Shown here: positions 17,326-26,192 of the stretch, piece by piece
Numbering within the stretch: position 1 is the stretch's first letter
Layout: each line of letters starts with the position of its first letter
The notes under the pieces: generated by a model
What the model saw: the letters and a program-made list of their open reading frames with translations, nothing else
Databases searched by the model: none
Told to the model about the DNA's origin: nothing
Position numbers and translations under genes: made by a program
DNA from: SpSt-333 sp964371615
GTDB taxonomy: Bacteria; Bacteroidota; Ignavibacteria; UBA10030; UBA8401
DNA length: 64,000 bases
NCBI GenBank assembly: GCA_964371615.1
Contig: CAYJMS010000005.1
Location: 222,416-286,415 of the forward strand
Direction: 5' to 3'

Positions 17326-19071
17326 ATGGACAAAACGCAGATCGCTGATATCCTTGATGAAATCGGAACCTTACTTGAGTTACGAGGGGAAAATCCCTTT
17401 AAAGTGAGAGCGTTTCAAAATGCCTCCCGCGTTTTAAGCGGTGTGTCGGAAGATATCGAAGCGCTGGTGAAGCAGGGTCAGATCCGGTCAATCAAGGGAA
17501 TCGGCGAAGGAATTGCAAAAGTGATTACCGAATTAATTCTTCACGGCCGGTCCTCCGATCATGACGGTTTGAGAAAAGGATTTCCGCCGGGTATTTTTGA
17601 TATGATGAAGATCCAGGGTATGGGGCCTAAAAAAGTATCACTGTTGTATAAGAAAATGAAAATCTCGTCGATAGACGAGTTGGAAAAAGCGGCAAAAAAA
17701 GGACAGTTGGGGAAATTAGACGGCTTCGGAAAAAAATCCGAAGAGAATATACTCCTCGGCATCGAACAGATGCGAAAGCACGCTTCCAAATTCCTTGTCA
17801 ATGTTGCCGAATCATCTGCTGAATCCATATTTAAATCTGTTAAATCTCTTAAAGGAATAATTCGCGCAGAATTAGCCGGCAGTCTCCGCCGCCGGAAGGA
17901 AATAATCGGCGACATTGACATTGTCGTCAGCGCCCGGAAAAAAGATGCCCCAAATATTATCGCATCATTCGTATCTCACGAAAGTGTGGAACGGGTAACC
18001 GGAAAAGGGGATACGAAGTCCAGTGTGGTATTAAAAACAGGCATACAGTGCGATCTTCGAATCGTCGAGGATGCGGAATTCCCGTTCACGTTAAATTATT
18101 TCACCGGAAGCAAGGAACATAATCTCCGCATTCGCTCTCTGGCCCGTGAACGGGGTTGGAGTTTGAACGAATACGGTTTCTCGGAAATAGATACCGAAAA
18201 AAAACAAACCAAGGCCAAAAAAATTGTTACCTGTAAAACTGAAAAGGATATCTATTCGGCAGTCGGTTTGGAGTATGTAGAACCGGAACTGCGGGAATAT
18301 TTGGGTGAAATCGAGGCAGCACAATCAGGAAAACTTCCTTCTTTGGTCACCTATGATGACATCCGTGGCACTTTTCATTGTCATACAAATTACAGTGACG
18401 GAAAGAATACCCTTGATGAAATGGCAGCAAGCGCCCAAAAACTCGGCTGGGAATATCTCGGTATAGCCGATCATAGTAAAGTTGCATCATATGCCAATGG
18501 ACTCACCGAAGACCGGGTTAAAAAGCAGCATAAAGAGATCGATGGACTAAACGAAAAATTTAGCAAATTTCGCCTATTCAAAGGTTGCGAAGTGGATATT
18601 CTCACTAATGGAGATTTAGACTTTAATGACAAAACATTAGCAACATTTGATTATGTCGTTGCATCGGTTCATAGCAATTTTAAATTGAACGAGTCCGATA
18701 TGACAAAACGGATTATCAAGGCACTCAAGAACAAGTATGTTACTATGCTTGGACATCTCACAGGCCGATTATTGCTTGAAAGAGAGGGCTATTCATTAAA
18801 CCAAAGTGAAATTATTAAGGCAGCATCTGATTACGGTAAAATAATAGAAATCAATGCCCATCCAAGGAGACTGGATCTTGATTGGAGGATGGTGAAATTC
18901 GCAGTACAGAAAGGTGTTCTTATTTCAATCAATCCTGATTCACATATAGCAACGGGATTATCAGATGTAAAATACGGGGTAGGAATTGCCAGGAAAGGGT
19001 GGTGTGAAAAAAAGGATATATTGAATACAAGGACAACAAAGCAAATCGATAATTACCTTAGAAAACTATAG
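17326..19071 (+). CDS. polX: DNA polymerase X with PHP exonuclease domain
   Basis: 581 aa bacterial PolX, a gap-filling repair polymerase. Helix-hairpin-helix repeats are at about 50-70 and 95-145, and the polymerase palm carries metal ligands Asp196/Asp198 (GDIDIVV) and Asp243. A C-terminal PHP phosphoesterase domain from about 345 begins FHCHTNYSDG and provides 3'-5' exonuclease activity. The frame is open upstream into trpG, but ATG at 17326, 4 bases after the trpG stop, begins the conserved domain. Base composition changes inside the gene: lines before about 18300 count near 53-57 % GC, and lines after about 18540 count 30-40 %. Confidence 0.93.
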   Translation: MDKTQIADILDEIGTLLELRGENPFKVRAFQNASRVLSGVSEDIEALVKQGQIRSIKGIGEGIAKVITELILHGRSSDHDGLRKGFPPGIFDMMKIQGMGPKKVSLLYKKMKISSIDELEKAAKKGQLGKLDGFGKKSEENILLGIEQMRKHASKFLVNVAESSAESIFKSVKSLKGIIRAELAGSLRRRKEIIGDIDIVVSARKKDAPNIIASFVSHESVERVTGKGDTKSSVVLKTGIQCDLRIVEDAEFPFTLNYFTGSKEHNLRIRSLARERGWSLNEYGFSEIDTEKKQTKAKKIVTCKTEKDIYSAVGLEYVEPELREYLGEIEAAQSGKLPSLVTYDDIRGTFHCHTNYSDGKNTLDEMAASAQKLGWEYLGIADHSKVASYANGLTEDRVKKQHKEIDGLNEKFSKFRLFKGCEVDILTNGDLDFNDKTLATFDYVVASVHSNFKLNESDMTKRIIKALKNKYVTMLGHLTGRLLLEREGYSLNQSEIIKAASDYGKIIEINAHPRRLDLDWRMVKFAVQKGVLISINPDSHIATGLSDVKYGVGIARKGWCEKKDILNTRTTKQIDNYLRKL

Positions 19072-19147
19072 GTTATTTTACGATAGATATAACTTAACAT
19101 AATACATATTATATCCACTATTCAGTGTCTCTAAAATAATAATTCCC

Positions 19148-19975
19148 TTAGAAATCAATCTCACCGGTAAATGTTGTTACTGCACTTCCTTTTAAGAAAA
19201 CATCGACTACCTCGTTTCCATTTCTGGTAAACGTTACTTCCAAAGTTTCATTGCTCAATACTTCGACGATTATGGGACTTGTGATTCCATATCTCTCTGC
19301 ACCAAGAATTGCACTTGCCACTGATCCGGTCCCGCAAGCCAAAGTTTCCGCTTCAACACCACGTTCATATGTCCTTATTTTGATATGGTTAGCAGCTGAT
19401 CGTTCCACAAAGTTTACATTGGTACCTAGCGGCTTATAAACTGCATGGAAACGGATCTCCCGTCCAATTTCTTGCACCACCTTTGTTGTTAAAGGCTTCA
19501 GGTTAGGATTATCTTCCATAAACAACACACAATGGTCGGTTCCCGTATTTATATAATTGGCTATCACTGAACAATCTGATAAGACAATTTTTTGATTGTT
19601 TTTAATATTGTATGGATTTTTCATCCTTAATCGGTATTCATCTCTGTTTATTCTATTTGCGTTATAAATATGTCCAAATCCCTCAAAAGCGAAGACTTCG
19701 GTCTTGACTGCACCTATATCATAGGCAAATTTTGATAGACATCGGCCGCCATTACCACACATTCCGGCATTCGATCCGTCTGCATTGTTGTATTTCATCT
19801 CAAAATCAGCGCTTTTACTATTTTCCAGTAATAGGACCCCATCGGCACCAATTCCAAATCTACGGTCGCATACTTTTATTGAAAAGGAAGTTGGATCGCT
19901 AATGATCCCGGACCGATTATCGACTACAACAAAATCATTACCGGCACCACTCATCTTTGTGAAGTATATTTTCAT
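19148..19975 (-). CDS. dapF: Diaminopimelate epimerase
   Basis: 275 aa enzyme converting LL- to meso-diaminopimelate for lysine and murein. The two active-site cysteines are present: Cys73 in GMCGNGGRC and Cys214 in ETLACGTGSVAS. The frame extends upstream to 20020, but that extension reads through a terminator hairpin, and the ATG at 19975 gives the conserved MKIYFTKMSGAGNDF start. Only about 20 bases separate this ATG from the ssrA terminator stem. The gene is AT-rich (one sampled line 23 %, another 40 % GC). It converges with polX with no strong terminator between them. Confidence 0.95.
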   Translation of the reverse strand: MKIYFTKMSGAGNDFVVVDNRSGIISDPTSFSIKVCDRRFGIGADGVLLLENSKSADFEMKYNNADGSNAGMCGNGGRCLSKFAYDIGAVKTEVFAFEGFGHIYNANRINRDEYRLRMKNPYNIKNNQKIVLSDCSVIANYINTGTDHCVLFMEDNPNLKPLTTKVVQEIGREIRFHAVYKPLGTNVNFVERSAANHIKIRTYERGVEAETLACGTGSVASAILGAERYGITSPIIVEVLSNETLEVTFTRNGNEVVDVFLKGSAVTTFTGEIDF

Positions 19976-19985
19976 ATAATAGGGT

Positions 19986-20020
19986 TGAAATAAAGTTGCC
20001 AAGTCATTGAGACTTGGCAA
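19986..20020 (-). terminator. Rho-independent-like terminator of ssrA
   Basis: A perfect 10-bp stem, TTGCCAAGTC at 19996-20005 and GACTTGGCAA at 20011-20020, encloses a 5-base loop. Read on the minus strand it is followed by CTTTATTTC, an imperfect U-run. It lies 28 bases after the mature 3' end of tmRNA and 20 bases before the dapF ATG. Confidence 0.7.
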
Positions 20021-20047
20021 GATAACGTGATTAATTCATTAATTTTG

Positions 20048-20405
20048 TGGAGGTGCGGGGATTCGAACCCCGGTCCGAAGCAAAAACCAGTAAACCTTCT
20101 ACATACATAGTTCAGCAGAAAACCTTAATTTCGGACTCTCGGCTGAACTCAAAACATCCGAAACGCAGTCAAGGATTTTTTGTCTCACCAATGCTACCTC
20201 AACCGAACAATGGCCATCCTGACAATGTCGACGCCGTTACAAACCCGTCAGGAGAGGTCTGTATTGGCGCTCGTGGCTAATTAAGCGGCGAGTGCGTAAC
20301 CGTAGTTATCTGCATTTATTGTTTTGCCCTGAGATTTGCGTGCATTAGGCGCGCACGGTATGCTGATCTACCCATTCTCTACCCCGTCGAAACCATGTCA
20401 CCCCC
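20048..20405 (-). ncRNA. ssrA: Transfer-messenger RNA (tmRNA)
   Basis: About 358 nt. On the minus strand the 5' end GGGGGTGACATGGTTTCGACGGGG pairs through a 7-bp acceptor stem (GGGGGUG/CACCUCC) with the 3' end, where GGTTCGAATCCCCGC forms the T-arm and a CCA-like end follows at 20048. The tag frame ends at TAA 20281-20283 and reads GKTINADNYGYALAA if it resumes at the GGC near 20328. The ALAA ending is the usual degradation signal. tmRNA rescues ribosomes stalled on broken mRNAs. The exact resume codon is inferred by similarity to other GKT-type tags. Confidence 0.95.
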
Positions 20406-20420
20406 CTCTCACACTTCAAG

Positions 20421-21278
20421 TTACGTATTATAACTGATACTATCAATAAATTGTCTGATAGTTTCGATACGCTCCAATTCCTCTTTCTTTTCGAGGGATA
20501 ATATGATATTCCGAAGAATCCTTTCGAGGATTTGCATGTTGCTGACAGGTTTAAGGTACTCTTCTGTGTAAGTGAATCCCAGATTTTTTACCATCGCTTT
20601 GCAGTCGTCGATGGTTACAATCTTTCCGGCATTGAAAGGATCGAAATAGACGTTTGTTGACCCAAATGAGAATCGCAATGTAAAATGTCCCGGTAAGCCG
20701 ATACCCCGGATAGGAAGATTTATCCGTTTACCAACAAGCAGATAGATAATACTGAGTGATATCGGTATACCGGTCTTGCTGTCCACTACCTTATTGATAT
20801 AATGATTTTGCTCGTTGTAATAATCATGTTTGTTGCCGGTAAATCCTTTTTCTTCGGCAAAGAATGCGATCATTCTTCGCATTATTTCGGTGTGATCTCC
20901 CACCGAACTGAGTTTTTCTTTCAATTCAGCCGCATAGTCGTTTAAAAGCAATGTATAATAGTTCACATCAAGTCCGACGTAACGTTGTTTAGCAATCAGG
21001 AATACTCCTTCTTCAAGATCGAAATCGCCGGAGGGCTCCTTTTTTAAGTTGCGAAACTGGTCTTTGTACACATTCCGAATTATGGTCTCACGGATCAGAG
21101 TGATGCGTTTGGACGCAATCGATTCGTTTTCCGCGACGTCGGGTAGGAAGGGAAGAATGGATTCATGATGGTGCAGCAATCGATCGCGCGCAGCCGTATA
21201 AATTCGCTCATCGTCATCGTCAAGCAGTTTAATGAGAGATCGGATTTCTGAAACATCCTTATCGGATTGTTCGGTCAT
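20421..21278 (-). CDS. SirB1/transglutaminase-like family protein
   Basis: 285 aa cytosolic protein. The central region (YYNEQNHYINKV, GIPISLSIIYLLVGKR, GIGLPGHFTLRF) is the SirB1/transglutaminase-like core seen in proteins near prmC and kdsA in proteobacteria. The usual transglutaminase cysteine is replaced by Ser in PISLSIIY, as is common in this family. An N-terminal helical HEAT-like stretch precedes it. Biochemical function is unknown. It overlaps the upstream LOG-family gene by 4 bases. Confidence 0.8.
   Translation of the reverse strand: MTEQSDKDVSEIRSLIKLLDDDDERIYTAARDRLLHHHESILPFLPDVAENESIASKRITLIRETIIRNVYKDQFRNLKKEPSGDFDLEEGVFLIAKQRYVGLDVNYYTLLLNDYAAELKEKLSSVGDHTEIMRRMIAFFAEEKGFTGNKHDYYNEQNHYINKVVDSKTGIPISLSIIYLLVGKRINLPIRGIGLPGHFTLRFSFGSTNVYFDPFNAGKIVTIDDCKAMVKNLGFTYTEEYLKPVSNMQILERILRNIILSLEKKEELERIETIRQFIDSISYNT
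20427..20432 (-). promoter_or_regulatory. Possible -10 element for ssrA
   Basis: A consensus TATAAT reads on the minus strand 22 bases upstream of the tmRNA 5' end, overlapping the end of the upstream gene. No convincing -35 hexamer is seen at 17 bp, so this is only a candidate. Confidence 0.35.
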
Positions 21279-22111
21279 CGATATTCCGGATAATTTTCTT
21301 CTATTGATGATTTTAAAATCTCGAATGCTTCTTTCGGGCTGTCGGCGAATTTGAACAGATCGAGATCATCATGATTGATCATCCCATATTTGACCAATGC
21401 ATTGAAATCAATGATCTTTGTCCAAAACGATTTTCCGAACAGAATAACAGTCATCTTCTTTCCCACTTTCTTCGTTTGCAACAGAGTCAACAATTCAAAA
21501 AACTCGTCGAGCGTTCCAAACCCACCGGGGAATGCCACCAGCGCCTTTGCAAGATACATAAACCATAACTTCCGCATAAAAAAGTAATGGAATTCAAAAT
21601 TAAATTTCGGTGTGATAAATTGATTTGGATATTGCTCAAACGGCAAACTGATGTTCAATCCGATGGAATCACCTTTGGCGAGAAGCGCTCCTTTATTGGC
21701 CGCCTCCATGATGCCCGGGCCACCGCCGGAACAGACGAGCAATCTGTTCTTGTGTTTGAGCCGTTTCGCCCACACCGTAATGAGTCTCGACAATTCTGCT
21801 GCATCTTCATAATACCGGGACATTTCGACTGCGATTTCCGCCTGCAACAATTCCTGTTGATATTTTTTTGTATGTACTTTCTTTCCGGTTCCATTTTTTG
21901 CAAGCATTCTGAGATTTTTAATAGCCTCCTTGCGAGGTCGAATTCGTGCCGAACCGAAAAATACGATCGTATCCTTTACATTAAAATAATTGAACCGGCT
22001 TAATGGCTCAAGAAATTCGGAGAGGATTCGCAACGGCCGGGCATCTTTACTTCCGAGGAATCCCGGATTTTTATACGCTTTCGGTGCTTTTAATAATTTC
22101 TTGATTTTCAT
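21275..22111 (-). CDS. LOG-family Rossmann-fold protein (TIGR00730-like)
   Basis: 278 aa. The LOG-family marks are SGGGPGIMEAANKGA and PGGFGTLDEFFELLTLLQ. Family members with these motifs are nucleoside-monophosphate phosphoribohydrolases, some of which release cytokinins. Compared with short LOG proteins this one has an N-terminal extension of about 90 residues. The true substrate is unproven. It shares one base with the reductase gene upstream and 4 bases with the SirB1-like gene downstream. Confidence 0.8.
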   Translation of the reverse strand: MKIKKLLKAPKAYKNPGFLGSKDARPLRILSEFLEPLSRFNYFNVKDTIVFFGSARIRPRKEAIKNLRMLAKNGTGKKVHTKKYQQELLQAEIAVEMSRYYEDAAELSRLITVWAKRLKHKNRLLVCSGGGPGIMEAANKGALLAKGDSIGLNISLPFEQYPNQFITPKFNFEFHYFFMRKLWFMYLAKALVAFPGGFGTLDEFFELLTLLQTKKVGKKMTVILFGKSFWTKIIDFNALVKYGMINHDDLDLFKFADSPKEAFEILKSSIEENYPEYR

Positions 22112-22605
22112 TAGTTGCGTTTAATCCTTTCAGTGTGTACTGCGACGATTTCTTCAAGGTACCGTTGATCGATGGTATCAAAACAATGTAATGCATAACT
22201 GTCGACATCGAGGACACCGACCGGACGGCCATGGTGACGCACAGGAATTACGATTTCAGACCTTGTCCCGCCGTCACAATAGATGTGACCGGGAAAGTGT
22301 TCGACATCGGGCACAATAATCGTTTCATTCCGTTGAAATGCCGCCCCGCAGACACCTCTTCCGGCGCCAATTCGGGTGCAGGCGACCTTTCCTTGGAATG
22401 GGCCCAGCACAAGCTCGCCTGACGAATCCTCATGAAGATAGAATCCAACCCAGGAAAATTCTGCAAATGTCTGTTTTAATGCAGCTGTAATATTTGCCAT
22501 ATTCGCTATCGGATCGGATTCATCGCCTACCAACGAATGGATTTGCGGCATTAACTCACGGTACCGATCTTCTTTTGTCACGGTAGACGTTCTAATTTCT
22601 TCCAT
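22111..22605 (-). CDS. msrC: Free methionine-(R)-sulfoxide reductase (GAF domain)
   Basis: 164 aa single GAF-domain enzyme that reduces free Met-R-sulfoxide. All three redox cysteines are kept: Cys76 (VACTRIG), Cys86 (GVCGAAF) and Cys110 (GHIYCDGG), with the same spacing as Cys84/94/118 of E. coli. VPDVEHFPGHI and SEIVIPV complete the signature. ATG at 22605 is chosen. A longer frame to 22653 would extend into the ygfZ-like gene, and even this start overlaps that gene by 14 bases. Confidence 0.92.
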   Translation of the reverse strand: MEEIRTSTVTKEDRYRELMPQIHSLVGDESDPIANMANITAALKQTFAEFSWVGFYLHEDSSGELVLGPFQGKVACTRIGAGRGVCGAAFQRNETIIVPDVEHFPGHIYCDGGTRSEIVIPVRHHGRPVGVLDVDSYALHCFDTIDQRYLEEIVAVHTERIKRN

Positions 22606-23452
22606 GTCTCCCCTTTCGAACGATCGGCTCGAGGACAATTTCACGGTTATCACCCTTCAACGTTACGGTATTGTGTCGCTCCGGATCTTTTGTTTTGATT
22701 ACCGCAAGTCCCGTTCGGACGGTACCATTATTGATTACACTGGTGATTTTCCCAATCGCCATACCTGTATTGTCGGCGAGCATTTCTTGTTCATTGACAT
22801 TAAATGGAGTGGAAAAACGATAAAGCGCACGTTGAACTTTTTTATAAGTATCCAACCGGGCAATAATTTCCTGACCGATATAACATCCTTTTGAAAAATT
22901 GATCCAGTCCCGGAGATGCAACTCGAGTGGATTGTAATCCTCTACCAGTTCTTTTCCGGCAAGTGGAATGCCGTTGTGTACTCTCCATAAATCATACTGC
23001 GGAGGAATTGAGTTCTGTTCCTGAGGAGGATTCATTTTAAAATCGAAATGGACAGGAAATGAAAAATAATCGGCGGCATATCCCTGGCTTTTGCCATGAT
23101 CCGTAAAATGAACTGCAATCGTATGTCTACCGGTAATATTCGTCAGCACAAGATCTTCCATGATGATGTACCGATTCAACCAGTGAATAATCTCTTCCGC
23201 CTTGTCCTTACTGACTGCCATCACGAGGAAATCTTTTTTATGAATCACCCATACGGCGTCTATTATCCTACCTTTATCGGTGATGAACAAAGTATTTTGA
23301 ATGCTCCCTGCGGAAAAACGTGAAAAATCATTGGTGCTCATGCGTTGAAGAAAATCTACGGCGTCCCCCCCGCGCATTTCGATGAGGTCGAATGGAAATG
23401 CGTTTATCACCTCAAATGGAATACTGATATCTGCGTCGTTCACCAATGGCAT
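22592..23452 (-). CDS. ygfZ: YgfZ/GcvT-like folate-binding protein
   Basis: 286 aa protein related to the GcvT T-protein. It carries the YgfZ signature KGCYIGQE followed by IIARLDTY. YgfZ proteins bind tetrahydrofolate and help build or repair Fe-S enzymes such as MiaB. The frame is open upstream to 23602, but ATG at 23452, one base after the purL stop region, starts the conserved domain. Its 3' end overlaps msrC. The window encodes several Fe-S proteins (Nth, GlcF), which fits but does not prove the role. Confidence 0.85.
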   Translation of the reverse strand: MPLVNDADISIPFEVINAFPFDLIEMRGGDAVDFLQRMSTNDFSRFSAGSIQNTLFITDKGRIIDAVWVIHKKDFLVMAVSKDKAEEIIHWLNRYIIMEDLVLTNITGRHTIAVHFTDHGKSQGYAADYFSFPVHFDFKMNPPQEQNSIPPQYDLWRVHNGIPLAGKELVEDYNPLELHLRDWINFSKGCYIGQEIIARLDTYKKVQRALYRFSTPFNVNEQEMLADNTGMAIGKITSVINNGTVRTGLAVIKTKDPERHNTVTLKGDNREIVLEPIVRKGRHGRN

Positions 23453-23454
23453 TG

Positions 23455-25692
23455 TCAAGTATTGTAAATTTTTCGATGAAGTGCATTGGAATACAAATCG
23501 TTGACTTTTGTCAAATCGACAGAGAATTCGTTGTTGATTTTCAAAACAGGCTCTGCTACTACGGTCCCGAGTTTTGACACCGGCACGTGATGGTTTCTGC
23601 ATATCGCAATGATCGTGCCGACCTGTGATTCATCCGCCGTGATAATGATCCTTGATTGATCTTCACCAAATAAAACGGCATGCAATGGCAAATCATGGAG
23701 TTCAATGGAAAGATCGCACCCCATTAGTTTTCCGCCGATCACACAACTTTCGATCATCGCAATGATCAAACCGCCGTCTGAGATGTCATGTGCTGACCGA
23801 ACATATCCATGCTGAATCAGTTCTAACGCGCATGCCTGCAACCGAACTTCGAATTGTAGATCGAAATATGGCGCATCGCCAGCGGTCTTTCCATATTCCT
23901 GTACGAGGAATTCGCTCCCCGAAATATCACCGCGGTTTGTGCCTAGGAGAAATATAGAATCTCCTGCATTCTTGAATTCTGCAGAAGTGACGTGTGATGC
24001 TTTCTCAATAATCCCCAGCATACCGATCGTCGGTGTCGGAAACACTGCCGCTTGCGGACTCTCGTTGTAAAAACTGACGTTTCCGCCCGTCACCGGCGTA
24101 TCCAATGCCACACATGCTTCACGCATACCGGCAATGGATTCAACAAACTGCCAGTATACTTCCGGTTTATACGGATTACCAAAATTTAAACAGTTGGTAA
24201 TCGCAATTGGTTTCCCTCCTGTACACACGATATTCCTTCCCGATTCCGCAACCGCAATGGCAGCGCCCTTTCGCGGATTCAGATACACATACCTGCTGTT
24301 ACAATCAGTTTTTACCGCAAGCAATTTATCCGATTTTTTAATCCGTACTACCGCAGCATCGGAACCCGGTGCAAGAACGGTATTTGTTCGCACCATTGAA
24401 TCGTACTGTTCATACACCCACCGCTTGCTGGCGATATTCGGTGATTGGACAAGTGTATATACCGATTCCATAAGATTGCGTGGCACAGGCAATGACTGTA
24501 CGTCGAATGTTCGGGTCTGTTTCAGATACTCCGGTTCTTTTGTTTCCCGAATATAGACTGGGGCTCCCCCTCCCAATACACAGGTTTCTGCCGGAACCAT
24601 CGCTTTTTGTTCCCCTTGATGATACACGGTCACCATCCCATCGTCAGTGACCGTGCCGATTGTTACGCAATGCAGATCCCATTTTTCAAAAATGTTTTTA
24701 ATTTTTGTCTCATGCTTCGGTTCAGCGACAATAAGCATACGTTCCTGGGATTCGGAAAGCATAATCTCGTACGCCGACATATGTGTTTCCCGCGTCGGGA
24801 CCAGATCGAGATTTATGTGCATGCCGCTTTTTCCTTTTGCACTCATTTCGGTGGTAGAACACGTTATCCCTGCAGCACCCATATCCTGTATTCCAACAAT
24901 CAGACCCTCGCGAATAACTTCCAGCGTTGCTTCCAGAAGCAATTTTTCAGTAAAGGGGTCTCCCACCTGGACAGAAGGCCTTTTGGATTCTGATGCTTCC
25001 GAGATCTCTTCTGATGCAAATGTAGCACCATGAATACCGTCCCGTCCGGTAGCCGACCCGACGATCATAATGATATTCCCCTTCCCACGTGAAATTGCCG
25101 ATGCGACATTGCCGTGTTCAACTACACCCACAGACATCGCATTGACTAAAGGATTTGTTTGATAACACGGATCAAAGAATACTTCGCCAGCAACTGTCGG
25201 CACTCCGAAACTATTGCCGTAATCACCGATTCCTTTGACTACGCCTTTTAATAAATACCGGGTCTGTTTGTCATCAATATCGCCAAAACGGAGTGAGTTC
25301 AGTGATGCAATAGGTCTTGCTCCCATTGTGAATATGTCACGCATGATACCGCCGACACCTGTCGCGGCACCTTGATACGGTTCCACCGCAGACGGATGAT
25401 TATGACTTTCAATTTTGAACGCCACCGCCAAACCATCCCCGATATCGACCAATCCGGCATTTTCTTCTCCTGCTCCTACCAGTAGTCGCTTTCCCGTTCG
25501 CGGAAGTGTCTTCAATTGAGCGATGGAGTTTTTATAACTGCAATGCTCGCTCCACATCACGGAATAAATTCCCAATTCGGTATATGTCGGGGTCCTGCCT
25601 AAAATTGACAATACTCTTTCGTATTCATCTTCTGTTAATCCGTGATTGAGAGCAAGGTCTTTGGTGACGGCCGGTTCGTTTATTGATTTCAT
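23455..25692 (-). CDS. purL: Phosphoribosylformylglycinamidine synthase subunit PurL
   Basis: 745 aa, the small form of PurL that works with separate PurQ (glutaminase) and PurS. It converts FGAR to FGAM in purine synthesis. Visible marks include LGRTPTYTELGIYSVMWSEHCSYKNS at the N-terminus, with its catalytic His, ESHNHPSAVEPYQGAATGVGG, QDMGAAGITCST and the C-terminal AHDISDGGL repeat. purQ and purS are not in the window. It overlaps the biotin-carrier gene upstream by 4 bases. Confidence 0.96.
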   Translation of the reverse strand: MKSINEPAVTKDLALNHGLTEDEYERVLSILGRTPTYTELGIYSVMWSEHCSYKNSIAQLKTLPRTGKRLLVGAGEENAGLVDIGDGLAVAFKIESHNHPSAVEPYQGAATGVGGIMRDIFTMGARPIASLNSLRFGDIDDKQTRYLLKGVVKGIGDYGNSFGVPTVAGEVFFDPCYQTNPLVNAMSVGVVEHGNVASAISRGKGNIIMIVGSATGRDGIHGATFASEEISEASESKRPSVQVGDPFTEKLLLEATLEVIREGLIVGIQDMGAAGITCSTTEMSAKGKSGMHINLDLVPTRETHMSAYEIMLSESQERMLIVAEPKHETKIKNIFEKWDLHCVTIGTVTDDGMVTVYHQGEQKAMVPAETCVLGGGAPVYIRETKEPEYLKQTRTFDVQSLPVPRNLMESVYTLVQSPNIASKRWVYEQYDSMVRTNTVLAPGSDAAVVRIKKSDKLLAVKTDCNSRYVYLNPRKGAAIAVAESGRNIVCTGGKPIAITNCLNFGNPYKPEVYWQFVESIAGMREACVALDTPVTGGNVSFYNESPQAAVFPTPTIGMLGIIEKASHVTSAEFKNAGDSIFLLGTNRGDISGSEFLVQEYGKTAGDAPYFDLQFEVRLQACALELIQHGYVRSAHDISDGGLIIAMIESCVIGGKLMGCDLSIELHDLPLHAVLFGEDQSRIIITADESQVGTIIAICRNHHVPVSKLGTVVAEPVLKINNEFSVDLTKVNDLYSNALHRKIYNT

Positions 25693-26192
25693 ACTGTTTC
25701 TATGGTAAATAAATGATCGTTCTTTTCAACCGTTTGTTTTTCGATGACATCGAGTGCTATGATTGTACCGCTTTTTTGTGCAGTAATCTCATTTTCCATT
25801 TTCATTGCTTCTATGATCACAATCCCTGACCCGGCTTCTACATACGTTCCCGCAGTTTTGAGTACTTTTGTCACCAAACCAGGCATTGGCGCTACATGGG
25901 TGATTTTTGTGGAATGTATCTCTGATTCGAGTTGTAATGTATGTAGTAACTTATCCCTCAGTCGTTCCAGTTTTATTTCAATGACGTGATTGTTCACGAC
26001 CGCAGTGGAAGTACCGTTGATTCGAGTAATAAATACGTGAAACGAAAATCCATTGATAATAACGCTGTATTCTCCATCGGATAATTTTCGAATGTCAACG
26101 ATTTTGTCAGACTGATCCGTGGGAATAATATTTCCATCGTTCTCGTCGAATTCGAACGTATGACCGGCAATATGCACTGTCGATTTAGTCAT
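25689..26192 (-). CDS. Biotin carboxyl carrier protein
   Basis: 167 aa acyl-CoA carboxylase subunit. The last 75 residues form a biotinyl domain with the biotin-acceptor Lys131 in EAMKMEN. The preceding part resembles the BT linker domain found between biotin carboxylase and carrier in fused propionyl- or methylcrotonyl-CoA carboxylases. ATG at 26192 overlaps the biotin carboxylase stop by 8 bases, so this is probably a split version of a fused alpha subunit. No carboxyltransferase gene is present in the window. Confidence 0.88.
   Translation of the reverse strand: MTKSTVHIAGHTFEFDENDGNIIPTDQSDKIVDIRKLSDGEYSVIINGFSFHVFITRINGTSTAVVNNHVIEIKLERLRDKLLHTLQLESEIHSTKITHVAPMPGLVTKVLKTAGTYVEAGSGIVIIEAMKMENEITAQKSGTIIALDVIEKQTVEKNDHLFTIETV

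Noticed and set aside
20047..20280. 77-residue plus-strand open frame over the tmRNA
   Set aside because: It is antisense to ssrA, whose ends, acceptor stem and tag are all recognisable; no protein similarity.
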